A stretch of DNA of 64,000 bases from contig JAKPPB010000028.1 in NCBI GenBank assembly GCA_029547605.1, positions 1-64,000 on the forward strand, read 5' to 3'. A program made the translations under genes and the position numbers. Below the pieces are notes generated by a model. That model made no database searches and was not told the origin of the DNA. It worked only from the letters and a program-made list of their open reading frames with translations. Source of the DNA: Methanobacteriota archaeon. GTDB lineage: Archaea; Halobacteriota; Methanomicrobia; Methanomicrobiales; Methanospirillaceae. Within the stretch, counting starts at the first letter, position 1. The number at the start of each line of letters is the position of its first letter. Positions 52,979 through 62,989 of the stretch are shown here, one piece after another.

Positions 52979-55246
52979 TCAGCCCTCCACACCAAACGAG
53001 AAATAGAATGTCGCTCCCTGCCCCGGCTCACTCTCCGCCCAGATCTCTCCGCCATGCCGCCTTATGATGCGCTCAACGATTGCAAGGCCGATACCCGACC
53101 CTTCATATTCCTCCTGACTGTGCAGTCGTTGGAATTCCATGAAGAGTTTATTCGCATACTTCATATCAAAACCGGCACCGTTGTCCCTGACATAGTAGAC
53201 TGCCTTTTCATCCCTGAAGAGAGATCCTATCTCGATCCGTGCATTTTCAGTCTTACTTGTGAATTTCACCGCGTTGCCTATGAGGTTCGTGAATACCTGC
53301 CTCAGCATCGAAGGGTCGGCGTAGCACTCCGGCAATGAACCAATCCTGACATCGATCTTTCTGCCCGGTGCCTGGTTCAGGAATTCGGATATTACTTCAC
53401 GCACCATTGGTTCGGGAGATATCCATTCGCGCTTCAGTTCCTGCCGGCCCATCCGCGAGAGTGCAAGCAGACCGTCAATGAGGTTGTCCATAAGTTCGAC
53501 GTTATGCCTGATCACATCGATGAAGTGCTGTTGTTTCTCATCAAGGCAGGGACCAGCTGACTCGGAGAGGAGGTGGGAGAACCCGTCAATAGCCCGAAGC
53601 GGGCTGCGTAGATCATGCGAAACCGAATAGGTGAACGCCTCCATCTCTCGGGTCGCAAATTCGAGTTCGGAAGTCCGCTGGGCAACCCGGGCTTCCAGTT
53701 CGGCATTCAGTTCTCTTATCTCTTCCTCGACCTTTTTCAAGTGGGTGATATCAACAATTGTTCCCCGTGTCCCGGTGACGGTCCCCTCCTCTTTCCGTGC
53801 CGCGATATATACCATGATCGGAAATGTGCTGCCGTCTTTCCGTATCCCTGTATATTCAGAACCATGGGACTTTTTCCCTGCCAGGATCTCCCCGAATCGT
53901 GCGCTCGCCAGCGTCCGTTCTTTGGTTGTCAGAAAGTCAAATATATTGATCCTTTTATCGAGATCTTCTGGGTCGTACCCGAATACCTCGAAGGCGATGG
54001 GGTTGGCAAATGTGATATTGCCGTTGAGATCGGTCTCAAAGACTCCCTGGGGAAGGAGCCGGACGAGATCCATGAAGCGCTCCTCGCTCGCCTCGCACTG
54101 CCGGATTTGTGCTTTCAGCCTGTCGACCATGACCTGGATGCTGCCGGAAAGGTTTGAGAGCTCGAGACTTGGGAAAGGCCTGACCGCATGATCCAGGTCT
54201 CCTTCGGCAATAATATTGACATCCTCCACAAGTCTCTCGATAGGCCTTGAGAGTTTTCGGGATACCATCATGGCGATAAGCCCCCCTGAAAGAATGACGA
54301 GGAATGCGGCAAAGCCATTCAGGATTCCAATGTGGTCAAGCTCTCTTTTGAGCATCGCGTCGTCGTAGGTAAGTTTTGCAAAGATACTCATGTCAGCAGC
54401 ATAATCCGGGTCACGAAGGTCGATGACCCGCCAGACAACTGTCTTTCCTGTATTTTCGTCTGTCACTATCTGTGAGGACCGGTTCTCCCACAGGATGTAG
54501 TCGAGCATCTCCGATTCTTCAGGTGAGGGAATATAGCTGGTGTTGTAGATTAGCCTCTTCTGCTTCTGAAACAGGAGCACCTCTTTAAGATAGGGATTGA
54601 ATGCCTGCACCTCCCTTACTACGTCGCTGTACTGGAGATCCATCCTCTCCCCTGCAAATGATTCCGAACGAAGCGCGAGCTCAATGATGTAGCGGTGATC
54701 AGGTGAAGGCATATACCCGTATTTTGTGAGTGCCCCGGTATACCATTCCATCACGACCCTGTCAGGATAATATCCCGACGAATTCCATATCTTGTGGAGA
54801 TATTGACAGAAATCAGGATAAATGACTGAAAAATCGAGGCCAACCTCCCGGGGTGACGATGAATGCTCGACGACACACTGATCATTGATCAGATGGATAT
54901 CCATCCCGCCGATCCTGTCTTTAAGCGCAGGAAGGTCCATAAGGGAGGGATCTTCGCCAGAAAGGACATATTCTGCCATGACGATTTCGAACGCATCCTG
55001 CATCTTCTGGTTGTAGGTGTTGTCGTACAGTTTCAACCCGGTATCAATCATCCTGAAGGAATTATCCATGTGCGATTCCGTCATTGCCCGGAGCCGTTCT
55101 GCATTCTCGACAGTATGGCTCTTCGCACTCTCATAATTCATCCATATCCCGGCGATTAGTGCAGTGACGATGATGAGAAAAAGAATTCCCATTAGAAGAT
55201 AGGAGTAAGGCAGTTTCCCATCGTTCTGTCTCTTCGTCATCCCCAC
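52979..55246 (-). CDS. Membrane sensor histidine kinase with extracellular Cache domain, HAMP and PAS
   Basis: 755 residues: helix 1 at about 17-37; an extracellular double-Cache sensor about 45-300; helix 2 at about 305-325 followed by HAMP (RKLSRPIERLVEDVNIIAEGDLD); PAS with PAC about 400-515; HisKA with phospho-acceptor H544 (SVSHDLRSP); and an ATPase domain with NLIGNAVKFTS, DNGAGFDMKYANKL and GSGIGLAIVERI. It has no receiver domain. The Cache lipoprotein gene lies 342 bases downstream. About 300 bases between them show nothing else. Confidence 0.9.
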   Translation of the reverse strand: MGMTKRQNDGKLPYSYLLMGILFLIIVTALIAGIWMNYESAKSHTVENAERLRAMTESHMDNSFRMIDTGLKLYDNTYNQKMQDAFEIVMAEYVLSGEDPSLMDLPALKDRIGGMDIHLINDQCVVEHSSSPREVGLDFSVIYPDFCQYLHKIWNSSGYYPDRVVMEWYTGALTKYGYMPSPDHRYIIELALRSESFAGERMDLQYSDVVREVQAFNPYLKEVLLFQKQKRLIYNTSYIPSPEESEMLDYILWENRSSQIVTDENTGKTVVWRVIDLRDPDYAADMSIFAKLTYDDAMLKRELDHIGILNGFAAFLVILSGGLIAMMVSRKLSRPIERLVEDVNIIAEGDLDHAVRPFPSLELSNLSGSIQVMVDRLKAQIRQCEASEERFMDLVRLLPQGVFETDLNGNITFANPIAFEVFGYDPEDLDKRINIFDFLTTKERTLASARFGEILAGKKSHGSEYTGIRKDGSTFPIMVYIAARKEEGTVTGTRGTIVDITHLKKVEEEIRELNAELEARVAQRTSELEFATREMEAFTYSVSHDLRSPLRAIDGFSHLLSESAGPCLDEKQQHFIDVIRHNVELMDNLIDGLLALSRMGRQELKREWISPEPMVREVISEFLNQAPGRKIDVRIGSLPECYADPSMLRQVFTNLIGNAVKFTSKTENARIEIGSLFRDEKAVYYVRDNGAGFDMKYANKLFMEFQRLHSQEEYEGSGIGLAIVERIIRRHGGEIWAESEPGQGATFYFSFGVEG

Positions 55247-55995
<749 letters not shown>

Positions 55996-56487
55996 ATGAA
56001 GGCAATCGTCTTTGTGGTGCTCTGTGCGTTTGCAGGACTCCTTGTCCTTGGCGCCGGCTGCACCCAGCCGTCCACTGTGCCGGCCACGCAGGTCCAGACA
56101 CCTGTTCCCACCACGGCACAACCTACCGCCACTCCGACAGTTGCGACCCCAGCCGCGACACCTACCCTCGGATACCTTGAGGGCCCGATGCCTGCGCAAT
56201 ACATGGTTGATGTCCAGGTCGACCGGAATACCGTCGCAATCACCCCTAGCATTATTGCGACCTACAGGGGTGGCAGAGGCACCAATTTCGTCCACTCTAT
56301 GGATGTCACGGTGACACGATCCGATGGCCAGGTAATCACCCAGAGCATCGAGCGGCCCCAGGTGAACTCAAAGATCGAGATCGAAGGGACGCGGGGGACC
56401 GACAGGGTAGAGGTGTTCATCAACCTGGTCAACGGCGAACGGTACAGGATCTACGACCAGTCCCTCCCGTTCAGGACATATAACTGA
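55996..56487 (+). CDS. Secreted lipoprotein, unknown function
   Basis: The 163-residue protein has a signal peptide with lipobox LGAGC (residues 18-22), then a Thr/Pro/Ala-rich spacer (about 24-60), probably glycosylated in archaea, and a compact beta-rich domain of about 100 residues. There is no recognised family. The domain has the pattern VTRSDGQVITQSIERPQVNSKIEIEG, like small Ig-type folds. Confidence 0.75.
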   Translation: MKAIVFVVLCAFAGLLVLGAGCTQPSTVPATQVQTPVPTTAQPTATPTVATPAATPTLGYLEGPMPAQYMVDVQVDRNTVAITPSIIATYRGGRGTNFVHSMDVTVTRSDGQVITQSIERPQVNSKIEIEGTRGTDRVEVFINLVNGERYRIYDQSLPFRTYN

Positions 56488-56677
56488 TTATTCTCATTTT
56501 TTCGCACACAAACCCGCCTCCACTGACCCGTATTACCGGAGATTGCAATGTCACCCGTGCTGAATCTGGCGTTCATTTCGCAATCGGAGAATATGCCGGG
56601 TTTTCAGAAGAAAATTCAGTATGATACCAGGGAACGATGATTCGGGTCAACAGATCCAGGAGAAAGTGGACTGCCTT

Positions 56678-57106
56678 TCATCCTCTGTGCTGCTTTTTTC
56701 CCTGCCCTTCGAAGGTCGCCACGAGCATATTGTCCCGAAAGACCTGTACAGTGTAGCTTGAATACTGTGCGGTCTCACCATTGCATTCGGCAATTGCAGT
56801 GAGAGTTCCCATTGCAGGGGCAAGGTAGAATATTTGCGCGGAGAGCGCTACTTCATCGACATCCCCCAGGTTTGCTGCGATGCCGAAGGCCTGGTCGGCG
56901 AGTGCGAATATGGCTCCCCCATGGGCAAACCCCCGCAGGTTCCGCTTCCCTTCGGTATCCATCCTCACCCGTGCGTACCCGGGACGCGCCTCGAGTATCT
57001 CCATCCCCAGCAGGCGGGCGAACTCTGACTGGTTGAAATGCCGGACCTTCTCAAGCACATCTGAAGGGGTGAAGTGATTCGGATCTACAGGATGATGAGG
57101 GGACAT
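56678..57106 (-). CDS. PaaI-type hotdog thioesterase
   Basis: The 142-residue protein belongs to the hotdog-fold acyl-CoA thioesterases. The key motif HGGAIFALADQAFGIAAN near residues 62-79 contains the usual HGG..F.L.D, with D71 the likely catalytic acid. It is the last gene of the glycosylation run on this strand (45 bases after the family 2 glycosyltransferase), but a functional link is unclear. Confidence 0.87.
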   Translation of the reverse strand: MSPHHPVDPNHFTPSDVLEKVRHFNQSEFARLLGMEILEARPGYARVRMDTEGKRNLRGFAHGGAIFALADQAFGIAANLGDVDEVALSAQIFYLAPAMGTLTAIAECNGETAQYSSYTVQVFRDNMLVATFEGQGKKQHRG

Positions 57107-57151
57107 TTCAAATCGGGTCCTCTTTGGGATAGCAAGGGTCTCAATATGCCT

Positions 57152-57856
57152 CTATTTGTATTCCCTGCGGGTATACTGGTGCTTGTCGGAGGAACCCCCG
57201 TGTGCCACGATATAGAGCCATTCATAAAGGGACTTGAGAGTCCCGAACTGCTCGTACCTGCGCATGGAGAACCCTACCCTCATCCTGTTGTCAAACTTCA
57301 CTTCCCCTAGCTTCCTCATCCGCCTGGCAATCTCCAGGTCGTCGCCGGCATCGACGACGTGGTACATTCCTGCCTGGAAAAATGCGTCTTTCCGGAATGC
57401 CGTGTTGCATCCGAGCGTGTAATACAGTGTATGGGTGTAATAGCCAAACCTTGCAAAATTGTTCGCAAAGGCAAGGGAGAGGTGGTTCTTGAGGGTCTTT
57501 TCGATGGGGTCGACAGGCCCATAGAGCTGCACTATATCGGGATACCGCGCAAAGTCATCGAGGATGACCTCGAGCCAGTTGCCCGGGATGATGCAATCGG
57601 CATCGGTAGTCGCCAGAATCGGGCCTCTTGCCTTCATCGCGCCATCGTTTCGCGCCCCACCAACTTTCCTGCTGGTCTGGATGAAGACAAGATCAGCGAG
57701 GGGCTCGGCAAGATCCCTCGTGGAATCCTTGGAGCCGCCATCCACGACGATGATCTCGTAGTCTTCCCTCGGAATGGTCTGGCGGTTCAATGATTCGAGA
57801 CACGCAACAATATTCGCAGACTCGTTAAACGAGGGGATTACTACTGAGATCTTCAT
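57152..57856 (-). CDS. Family 2 glycosyltransferase
   Basis: From ATG 57856 (after GGAG) the protein has 234 residues: the GT-A fold start MKISVVIPSFNESANI, the nucleotide-sugar motif VVDGGSKDSTRD near 40, and TTDADCIIPG (DXD) near 90-99. The C-terminal third is conserved within the family and no membrane helix is evident. It shares an ATGA overlap with the family 4 glycosyltransferase gene upstream. Substrate unknown. Confidence 0.88.
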   Translation of the reverse strand: MKISVVIPSFNESANIVACLESLNRQTIPREDYEIIVVDGGSKDSTRDLAEPLADLVFIQTSRKVGGARNDGAMKARGPILATTDADCIIPGNWLEVILDDFARYPDIVQLYGPVDPIEKTLKNHLSLAFANNFARFGYYTHTLYYTLGCNTAFRKDAFFQAGMYHVVDAGDDLEIARRMRKLGEVKFDNRMRVGFSMRRYEQFGTLKSLYEWLYIVAHGGSSDKHQYTRREYK

Positions 57857-58827
57857 TCCAAGAGCTCCCTGTACAGCCTGACATGCCGTGCGGCGATATC
57901 CTTTAAATCGAACTGCGATGTGAAATCCCTTGCGGCCGCCGCACATTGGTTCAGCGCAACTCGGTCCTCAAGCAGGGCCCTGGCGTCTTCGCGGTCCGAG
58001 AAATAAAGGATGTTCTTGCCATAAATGTCATGGAATTCGGGGATATCCCTCGCAATCACAGGAAGACCGCAGGAGAGCGCTTCCAGGATGACCAGGCCGA
58101 ATGTCTCGGCAAATGATGGCATGAAGAAGACGTCGGCCGCGCTGTAGGGCTTGATAATATCGTTTACGTTGCCCGGGAAGAGCACATTCTCCCCGCATCG
58201 CAACTTCAGGTGCTTGATCTTCCCATAGTCCTTCGAGAGGGCTCCGTACGGAAACCCTCCGATCCAGACGAATTTCCTGTCCGGAAATTTTCGGGAGAGC
58301 GCCAGGAAGTCGTAGAGCCCTTTCCTTGGGGTCAGCTGGGCCACTGTGAGCACGACCTGCTGATCGTCAGGTATGCCGTAATACTCCCTGAACGCTGCCC
58401 TCTTCTCTTTGTCCCTCCTGAAGAACTCCCGGTTAATGCCGTTTGGGATCATCGTCACCGGCATCTCTGGGATCATGGCAGTGACCTCCTCATGGCAGGG
58501 CCGGGAGATGGTGATGATGTGATCGAACCTCCGGTAGATCTTTGGATACCTCTTGTTGATGGCCCGCGCGAGGGCGATATTTCCCATGTTGATTCGGGGA
58601 GTGGAATGCGCGGTCAGGATCTTCTTTCCCCTGGACATCCGGCGATTGAGCCCTGCAATGGGGCCGAAAGTGTGGTAATGGACGATGTCTGCGTGGTTTG
58701 AAAAACTCTTCCATGAGACTTCTATCCCCGGCTCGTTCTGGAGCTGGAGGTAGAGTGTCTTTGCAACCGTCGCGCATCCAATGAATCGGAAGAAGAGCAT
58801 GTCTTCCACAAAGAAATTGACTTTCAC
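57853..58827 (-). CDS. Family 4 glycosyltransferase
   Basis: The GTG start at 58827 overlaps the stop of the upstream gene and gives 324 residues. It has the GT-B fold with typical features: an N-terminal domain with FFVEDMLFFRFIGCATVAKTL, HSTPRINMGN, and a C-terminal domain with TVAQLTPRKGLYDFL and the donor-binding PSFAETFGLVILEALSCGLPV (E-x7-E). It probably transfers a hexose to a lipid or glycan. Part of the operon with the flavoprotein upstream and the GT2 downstream. Confidence 0.9.
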   Translation of the reverse strand: MKVNFFVEDMLFFRFIGCATVAKTLYLQLQNEPGIEVSWKSFSNHADIVHYHTFGPIAGLNRRMSRGKKILTAHSTPRINMGNIALARAINKRYPKIYRRFDHIITISRPCHEEVTAMIPEMPVTMIPNGINREFFRRDKEKRAAFREYYGIPDDQQVVLTVAQLTPRKGLYDFLALSRKFPDRKFVWIGGFPYGALSKDYGKIKHLKLRCGENVLFPGNVNDIIKPYSAADVFFMPSFAETFGLVILEALSCGLPVIARDIPEFHDIYGKNILYFSDREDARALLEDRVALNQCAAAARDFTSQFDLKDIAARHVRLYRELLE

Positions 58828-60140
58828 GACCAGTTCCTCACGCACTCCATGGCCTGGCGTATGCAGCCGTCCATGTTCAGGTACTCAAACTTTGAGAACC
58901 TCCCGACCAGGGTGATTCCCTGCGCCTCGAAAAATTCCCTGATGATCCTGATATTCTCAAGGTATGCGAGGTCGTATACTACGTAGGCAAACTTCTGACG
59001 GTCCACTGCGGTGTGGACCACCTGTTCCTGGGTGAGGAATCCCATCTGCTCGAGGGACTTTATCACGTGAGTGACGAGTTCGCTATCGGTCATGCGGGAG
59101 ACTTCGTCGCCTTCGTTGTAGGTGATCTCAGCCAGGATGCCCGCATGACCCGCAGGGGCCACATGGCTGCTGAAATTGGAAGGAAACGAGATCCGGTTCG
59201 CGAGACTCTGTTCCCTGTCAGGGATATAGAGCCATGAAATATCGGGGACCGTCCCCCTGATCCCCACCTGGACGCAGCAGACAGAGTTGTAGCGCAGGGC
59301 ACGTATCGCGTCCTGCACGCTCACCGGGACATTATCGAGGCATGGCATGAGGTGCTGGAGGGGGATTGTACTGATCACCCTGTCTCCCCGGTGCGTCCGT
59401 TTCCCGTCACTGGCCTCCCAGGCGCCGTCCCTGAATGTAAGCGATCGAACGGGAAAACCGGTCACGATGCAGTCCTCGATTCCCCTTGCAATGGATGTGA
59501 CCAGGGCCTCGATCCCGCCTTCAGCCGGGTATGTAAAGACCGACTGGTGTGTGTATCCCTCTGTTTCTATTCCTATGGCAGATTTTATGACGTCTTCGAC
59601 CGGGGGCCTCGGCACTCTCCCCTCGACCCAGTGAGCAGACATTGAAGCCGGGGGATAGTTCCAGATCTTCTCGTTGTATGGAATCATGTAGAGATCGGCG
59701 ATTCCCTTCCCGAAGGTGGCGTATATCCATTCCGCGAAATTGGCAGGCGGCGGGATCTCCCCTTTCTCTGACTTTACGTAGGTCTTGATGAATTCATTGA
59801 TGCAGAAGAAGAGATCGTCCTTTGGAAGGGCGGCCAGCCCGTTCTCGAACGGATATTTCACCAGGATATTCCTGTACATAATCCTGGTGTTCCTCGTCCG
59901 CTTCTCCCGGTTTGAGGAAAGGACGTTCTGCATGAATTCGAGGACCTCGGTGTCCCTTGAGAAGATGATATGCGACCCGCCAGTATCGAACGTGAACCCG
60001 TTGTCTGTCCTGGAACGGCAGAGGCCACCGATCCGCTCATCAGCCTCGAGGACAGTCACCTGCTGTCCGCGGCTGTGGAGCAGGTGTGCGAGGGTGATGC
60101 CGGAAAGACCCCCTCCCAGGATGAGTGTGCGCACGAGCAT
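58824..60140 (-). CDS. FAD-dependent oxidoreductase, UDP-galactopyranose-mutase / protoporphyrinogen-oxidase-like
   Basis: The 438-residue protein has an N-terminal Rossmann FAD motif LILGGGLSGITLAHLL, then EADERIGGLCRS (NAD(P)/FAD amine-oxidase superfamily). The region FTFDTGGSHIIFSRD and the central MIPYNEKIWNYPP resemble the UGM / protoporphyrinogen-oxidase-like enzymes often found in glycan clusters. In context with two glycosyltransferases it is probably a sugar-nucleotide mutase or oxidase. Exact activity cannot be assigned. Confidence 0.85.
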   Translation of the reverse strand: MLVRTLILGGGLSGITLAHLLHSRGQQVTVLEADERIGGLCRSRTDNGFTFDTGGSHIIFSRDTEVLEFMQNVLSSNREKRTRNTRIMYRNILVKYPFENGLAALPKDDLFFCINEFIKTYVKSEKGEIPPPANFAEWIYATFGKGIADLYMIPYNEKIWNYPPASMSAHWVEGRVPRPPVEDVIKSAIGIETEGYTHQSVFTYPAEGGIEALVTSIARGIEDCIVTGFPVRSLTFRDGAWEASDGKRTHRGDRVISTIPLQHLMPCLDNVPVSVQDAIRALRYNSVCCVQVGIRGTVPDISWLYIPDREQSLANRISFPSNFSSHVAPAGHAGILAEITYNEGDEVSRMTDSELVTHVIKSLEQMGFLTQEQVVHTAVDRQKFAYVVYDLAYLENIRIIREFFEAQGITLVGRFSKFEYLNMDGCIRQAMECVRNWS

Positions 60141-60309
60141 AGTATTTTACCGGAGGGATTATATGATTGACCATTCACGGGTGTATCCTCCTGTCTCACG
60201 TTTTCACTGTGAAAATGGCCTCACCGTTTTCATTATTCATACTTGTATCAAAAAGTGAATTACATGGTTTTTAAAATGGATAGGATTGCCGGATCAAAGA
60301 GTTGAACGC

Positions 60310-60762
60310 ATGACCCTGCATGAATACTCAGACAAGAGGGATTTCACAAAAACACCCGAACCACCGGGAACCATCGAAAGAGGGACGGGCGTCGCAATCT
60401 TCGTTGTCCAGGAACACCATTCACGCCACCGCCATTTTGACTTTCGCCTGGAACACGAGGGGGTGCTTGTCTCGTGGGCAGTGCCAAAAGGCATCCCCGA
60501 GTTGCCGGGAAAAAAGCACCTGGCGGTCCGGACCGAAGATCATCCGCTCGCGTATGCGGATTTCAAGGGAAGCATTCCAGAGGGGGAGTATGGTGCGGGA
60601 GAAGTCGAGATATGGGACAAAGGCACCTTCAATCCCATGACCTGGGAAGAGGACCGGATTGAGGTGGTCCTGCAGGGAAACCGGCTCAAAGGGAGGTACA
60701 TCCTCATCAGGTTCAAACGGGCGGGAGAGAACGACTGGCTGTTATTCAGGGCAGAGGAGTAA
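60310..60762 (+). CDS. Stand-alone DNA ligase D 3'-phosphoesterase domain
   Basis: The 150-residue protein matches the PE domain of bacterial LigD, which trims 3'-phosphates and ribonucleotides at DNA breaks. The metal-binding motif HSRHRHFDFRLE lies near residues 38-49, followed by SWAVPKGIPELPG, HPLAYADFKGSIPEGEYGAG and EIWDKGTF, all characteristic. It lacks ligase and polymerase domains; stand-alone archaeal forms are known. The start at 60310 is preferred over TTG 60286. Confidence 0.92.
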   Translation: MTLHEYSDKRDFTKTPEPPGTIERGTGVAIFVVQEHHSRHRHFDFRLEHEGVLVSWAVPKGIPELPGKKHLAVRTEDHPLAYADFKGSIPEGEYGAGEVEIWDKGTFNPMTWEEDRIEVVLQGNRLKGRYILIRFKRAGENDWLLFRAEE

Positions 60763-60782
60763 ACGGCTGATTCACTGCATGA

Positions 60783-60811
60783 ATTTGAAAAAAGGCAAAA
60801 AAGAATCTCTT
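60783..60811. terminator. T/A-rich terminator between the phosphoesterase gene and ilvN
   Basis: Two A6 runs on + (T6 on -) and a CTTTTTATTTC stretch lie between the convergent stop codons at 60762 and 60813, so both strands may use it. Confidence 0.5.
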
Positions 60812-60812
60812 T

Positions 60813-61316
60813 TTATTTCGCGCTCTTCACTGTTTTTGTGCCGCGGAGTATGGCGATCTTTCCTGTCCGGACCAGCTCTTTGACTCCATACTGGCGCAAC
60901 AGCTTCTCAAGGGCATCTATCTTTTCAGTATCCCCCGTCACAGAGAGGACAACGGTCCTGCTGCCCACATCAATGATCTGTGCCCGGAAGATGCTTGCGA
61001 TCTGCATTATCTCCGCCCGGCTGCTCCCTGGCTCGGCGGTGACCTTGATGAGCGCGAGTTCGCGTTCCACGCGGTCGTTTTCGGTGATGTCGGAGACCTT
61101 GATCACGTCGATGAGTTTGTTCAACTGCTTCATCACCTGCTCGATCTGGGCATCGTCTCCGATGCAGACGATGGTGATCCTGCTCATTTCCGGCTCCTCG
61201 CATGTGCCGACCGCGAGGCTCTCGATATTGAAGCCGCGCCGCGAGAAGAGCCCGGTAACCCTGGAGAGGACACCCGGCTTATTCTCCACCAGCACGCTCA
61301 GGGTATGCGGCTTCAT
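60813..61316 (-). CDS. ilvN: Acetolactate synthase small (regulatory) subunit
   Basis: The small subunit gives end-product (valine) control to acetolactate synthase. The 167-residue protein has an N-terminal ACT domain ([29 protein letters not shown]) and a C-terminal domain ending in KTVKSAK. It overlaps ilvB by four bases. A T-rich region follows at its end. Confidence 0.95.
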   Translation of the reverse strand: MKPHTLSVLVENKPGVLSRVTGLFSRRGFNIESLAVGTCEEPEMSRITIVCIGDDAQIEQVMKQLNKLIDVIKVSDITENDRVERELALIKVTAEPGSSRAEIMQIASIFRAQIIDVGSRTVVLSVTGDTEKIDALEKLLRQYGVKELVRTGKIAILRGTKTVKSAK

Positions 61317-62989
61317 TCGTTTAAACCCCCGATCATCTCGTTTATGGCGGCTCCTGCCGGCACCATGGGGAAGACGTTCTCCTCACGCTCGACCCGGAAG
61401 TCCAGGATGAACGGGCCATCGGTCTCGATCGCCGCCTGGAGGGCAGGTCTCACATCGTTTGTGTCCTCGACCCTCATGCCGTCGATGCCATACGCATTCG
61501 CGATCTTCACGAAGTCGACAGCCGGAAGCTCAGTGTAGGAGTAACGGCGATCGTAGAAGAGCTCCTGCCACTGCCGGACCATCCCGAGGAACCGGTTGTT
61601 CAGGATGGCAACCTTGACAGGGATCTGATAGTGGGAGACCGTCCCCAGCTCCTGGATGTTCATCTGGAAGCTCCCGTCGCCGGCAATATCGAAGACCACC
61701 TGATCGGGACGGGCAAAGTGTGCACCCATCGCCGCGGGGAAGCCGTATCCCATTGTACCGAGGCCCCCTGAGGTGATCCAGGTCCGCGGGTGCCGGAAAC
61801 AGTAATACTGGGCAGTCCACATCTGGTTCTGCCCGACCTCGCTGACGATGATGCCCTCGCCCGCCAGGAGTTCCGAGAGCTGCTCGATCACGAACTGCGG
61901 CCGCAGCACCCCGTCCCTTGGATATTTCATCGGAAATTTCTCCTTCCATGTGCGGATGCGGGAGAGCCACCGTTCGTATTCCTTCCTCTTCTGGATGCGC
62001 TCCCGCATCTCCTGGAGAACTGCTTTTGAATCCCCGACGATAGGCACGTCTACCCGCTTGTTCTTTCCAATCTCGGCGGGATCGATATCGACATGGATGA
62101 TTCGGGCCTGGGACGCGAAAGTGTCAAGCTTGCCTGTCACCCGGTCATCGAACCTCACCCCGATGGCGATGAGGAGGTCGGACTCGGTAACCGCATAGTT
62201 TGCGTACCTGGTCCCATGCATGCCGAGCATCCCCAGGTTGAGGGGGTGGTCGCAAGGGATAGCCCCGATGCCCATCAGAGTGGTGGTCACCGGGATCCCC
62301 ATCATCTCGGCAAGACTGACGAGTTCCGCCGATGCGTTCGAGCTGATCACACCGCCTCCCACGTAGAGAAGGGGCCGCTCGGCCTCCATCATCATCTCGA
62401 TTGCCTTGTCGATCTGCCTGGTGTGCCCTCTGTAGGTCGGCTGGTATCCCCGGAGGTTCACCTGCTCCGACTCGGGATATTCGTATTCGATCTCCTTTGT
62501 GCTGACATCCTTCGGGAGGTCGATCAGGACTGGTCCCGGCCTTCCTGTGCGCGAGATGTAAAACGCCTCCCTGATGACATGCCCCAGTTCCTCTGTCCTC
62601 TTGACGAGATAGTTATGCTTGGTGATCGGCAGCGTGATGCCGGTGATGTCAGACTCCTGGAAGGCATCGTTTCCAAGGAGGCTCGTCGGGACCTGTCCGG
62701 TCAGCGCCACGATGGAAACTGAGTCCATGTAGGCAGTTGCAATCCCGGTCACCAGGTTGCATGCCCCCGGACCGGAGGTGGCCAGGCATACGCCAACCCT
62801 GCCGCTGGCGCGGGCGAACCCGTCAGCGGCATGGGCGGCTGCCTGTTCATGCCGTACAAGGATGTGCCGCAATGACGAATTGTAGAGTTCATCATAGATC
62901 GGCAACACTACACCGCCGGGGTAGCCGAATATTGTCTCCACCCCTTCGCGTTGCAGCCCTTCAATGAGTATTTTTGCTCCGGTCTTCAT
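61313..62989 (-). CDS. ilvB: Acetolactate synthase large subunit
   Basis: The catalytic subunit is a ThDP, FAD enzyme for valine, leucine and isoleucine synthesis. The 558-residue protein has [23 protein letters not shown] with the catalytic Glu in [17 protein letters not shown]-linked segments, and the ThDP motif [21 protein letters not shown] near residue 437. Its start overlaps the end of the upstream gene by 29 bases. Confidence 0.96.
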   Translation of the reverse strand: MKTGAKILIEGLQREGVETIFGYPGGVVLPIYDELYNSSLRHILVRHEQAAAHAADGFARASGRVGVCLATSGPGACNLVTGIATAYMDSVSIVALTGQVPTSLLGNDAFQESDITGITLPITKHNYLVKRTEELGHVIREAFYISRTGRPGPVLIDLPKDVSTKEIEYEYPESEQVNLRGYQPTYRGHTRQIDKAIEMMMEAERPLLYVGGGVISSNASAELVSLAEMMGIPVTTTLMGIGAIPCDHPLNLGMLGMHGTRYANYAVTESDLLIAIGVRFDDRVTGKLDTFASQARIIHVDIDPAEIGKNKRVDVPIVGDSKAVLQEMRERIQKRKEYERWLSRIRTWKEKFPMKYPRDGVLRPQFVIEQLSELLAGEGIIVSEVGQNQMWTAQYYCFRHPRTWITSGGLGTMGYGFPAAMGAHFARPDQVVFDIAGDGSFQMNIQELGTVSHYQIPVKVAILNNRFLGMVRQWQELFYDRRYSYTELPAVDFVKIANAYGIDGMRVEDTNDVRPALQAAIETDGPFILDFRVEREENVFPMVPAGAAINEMIGGLNE

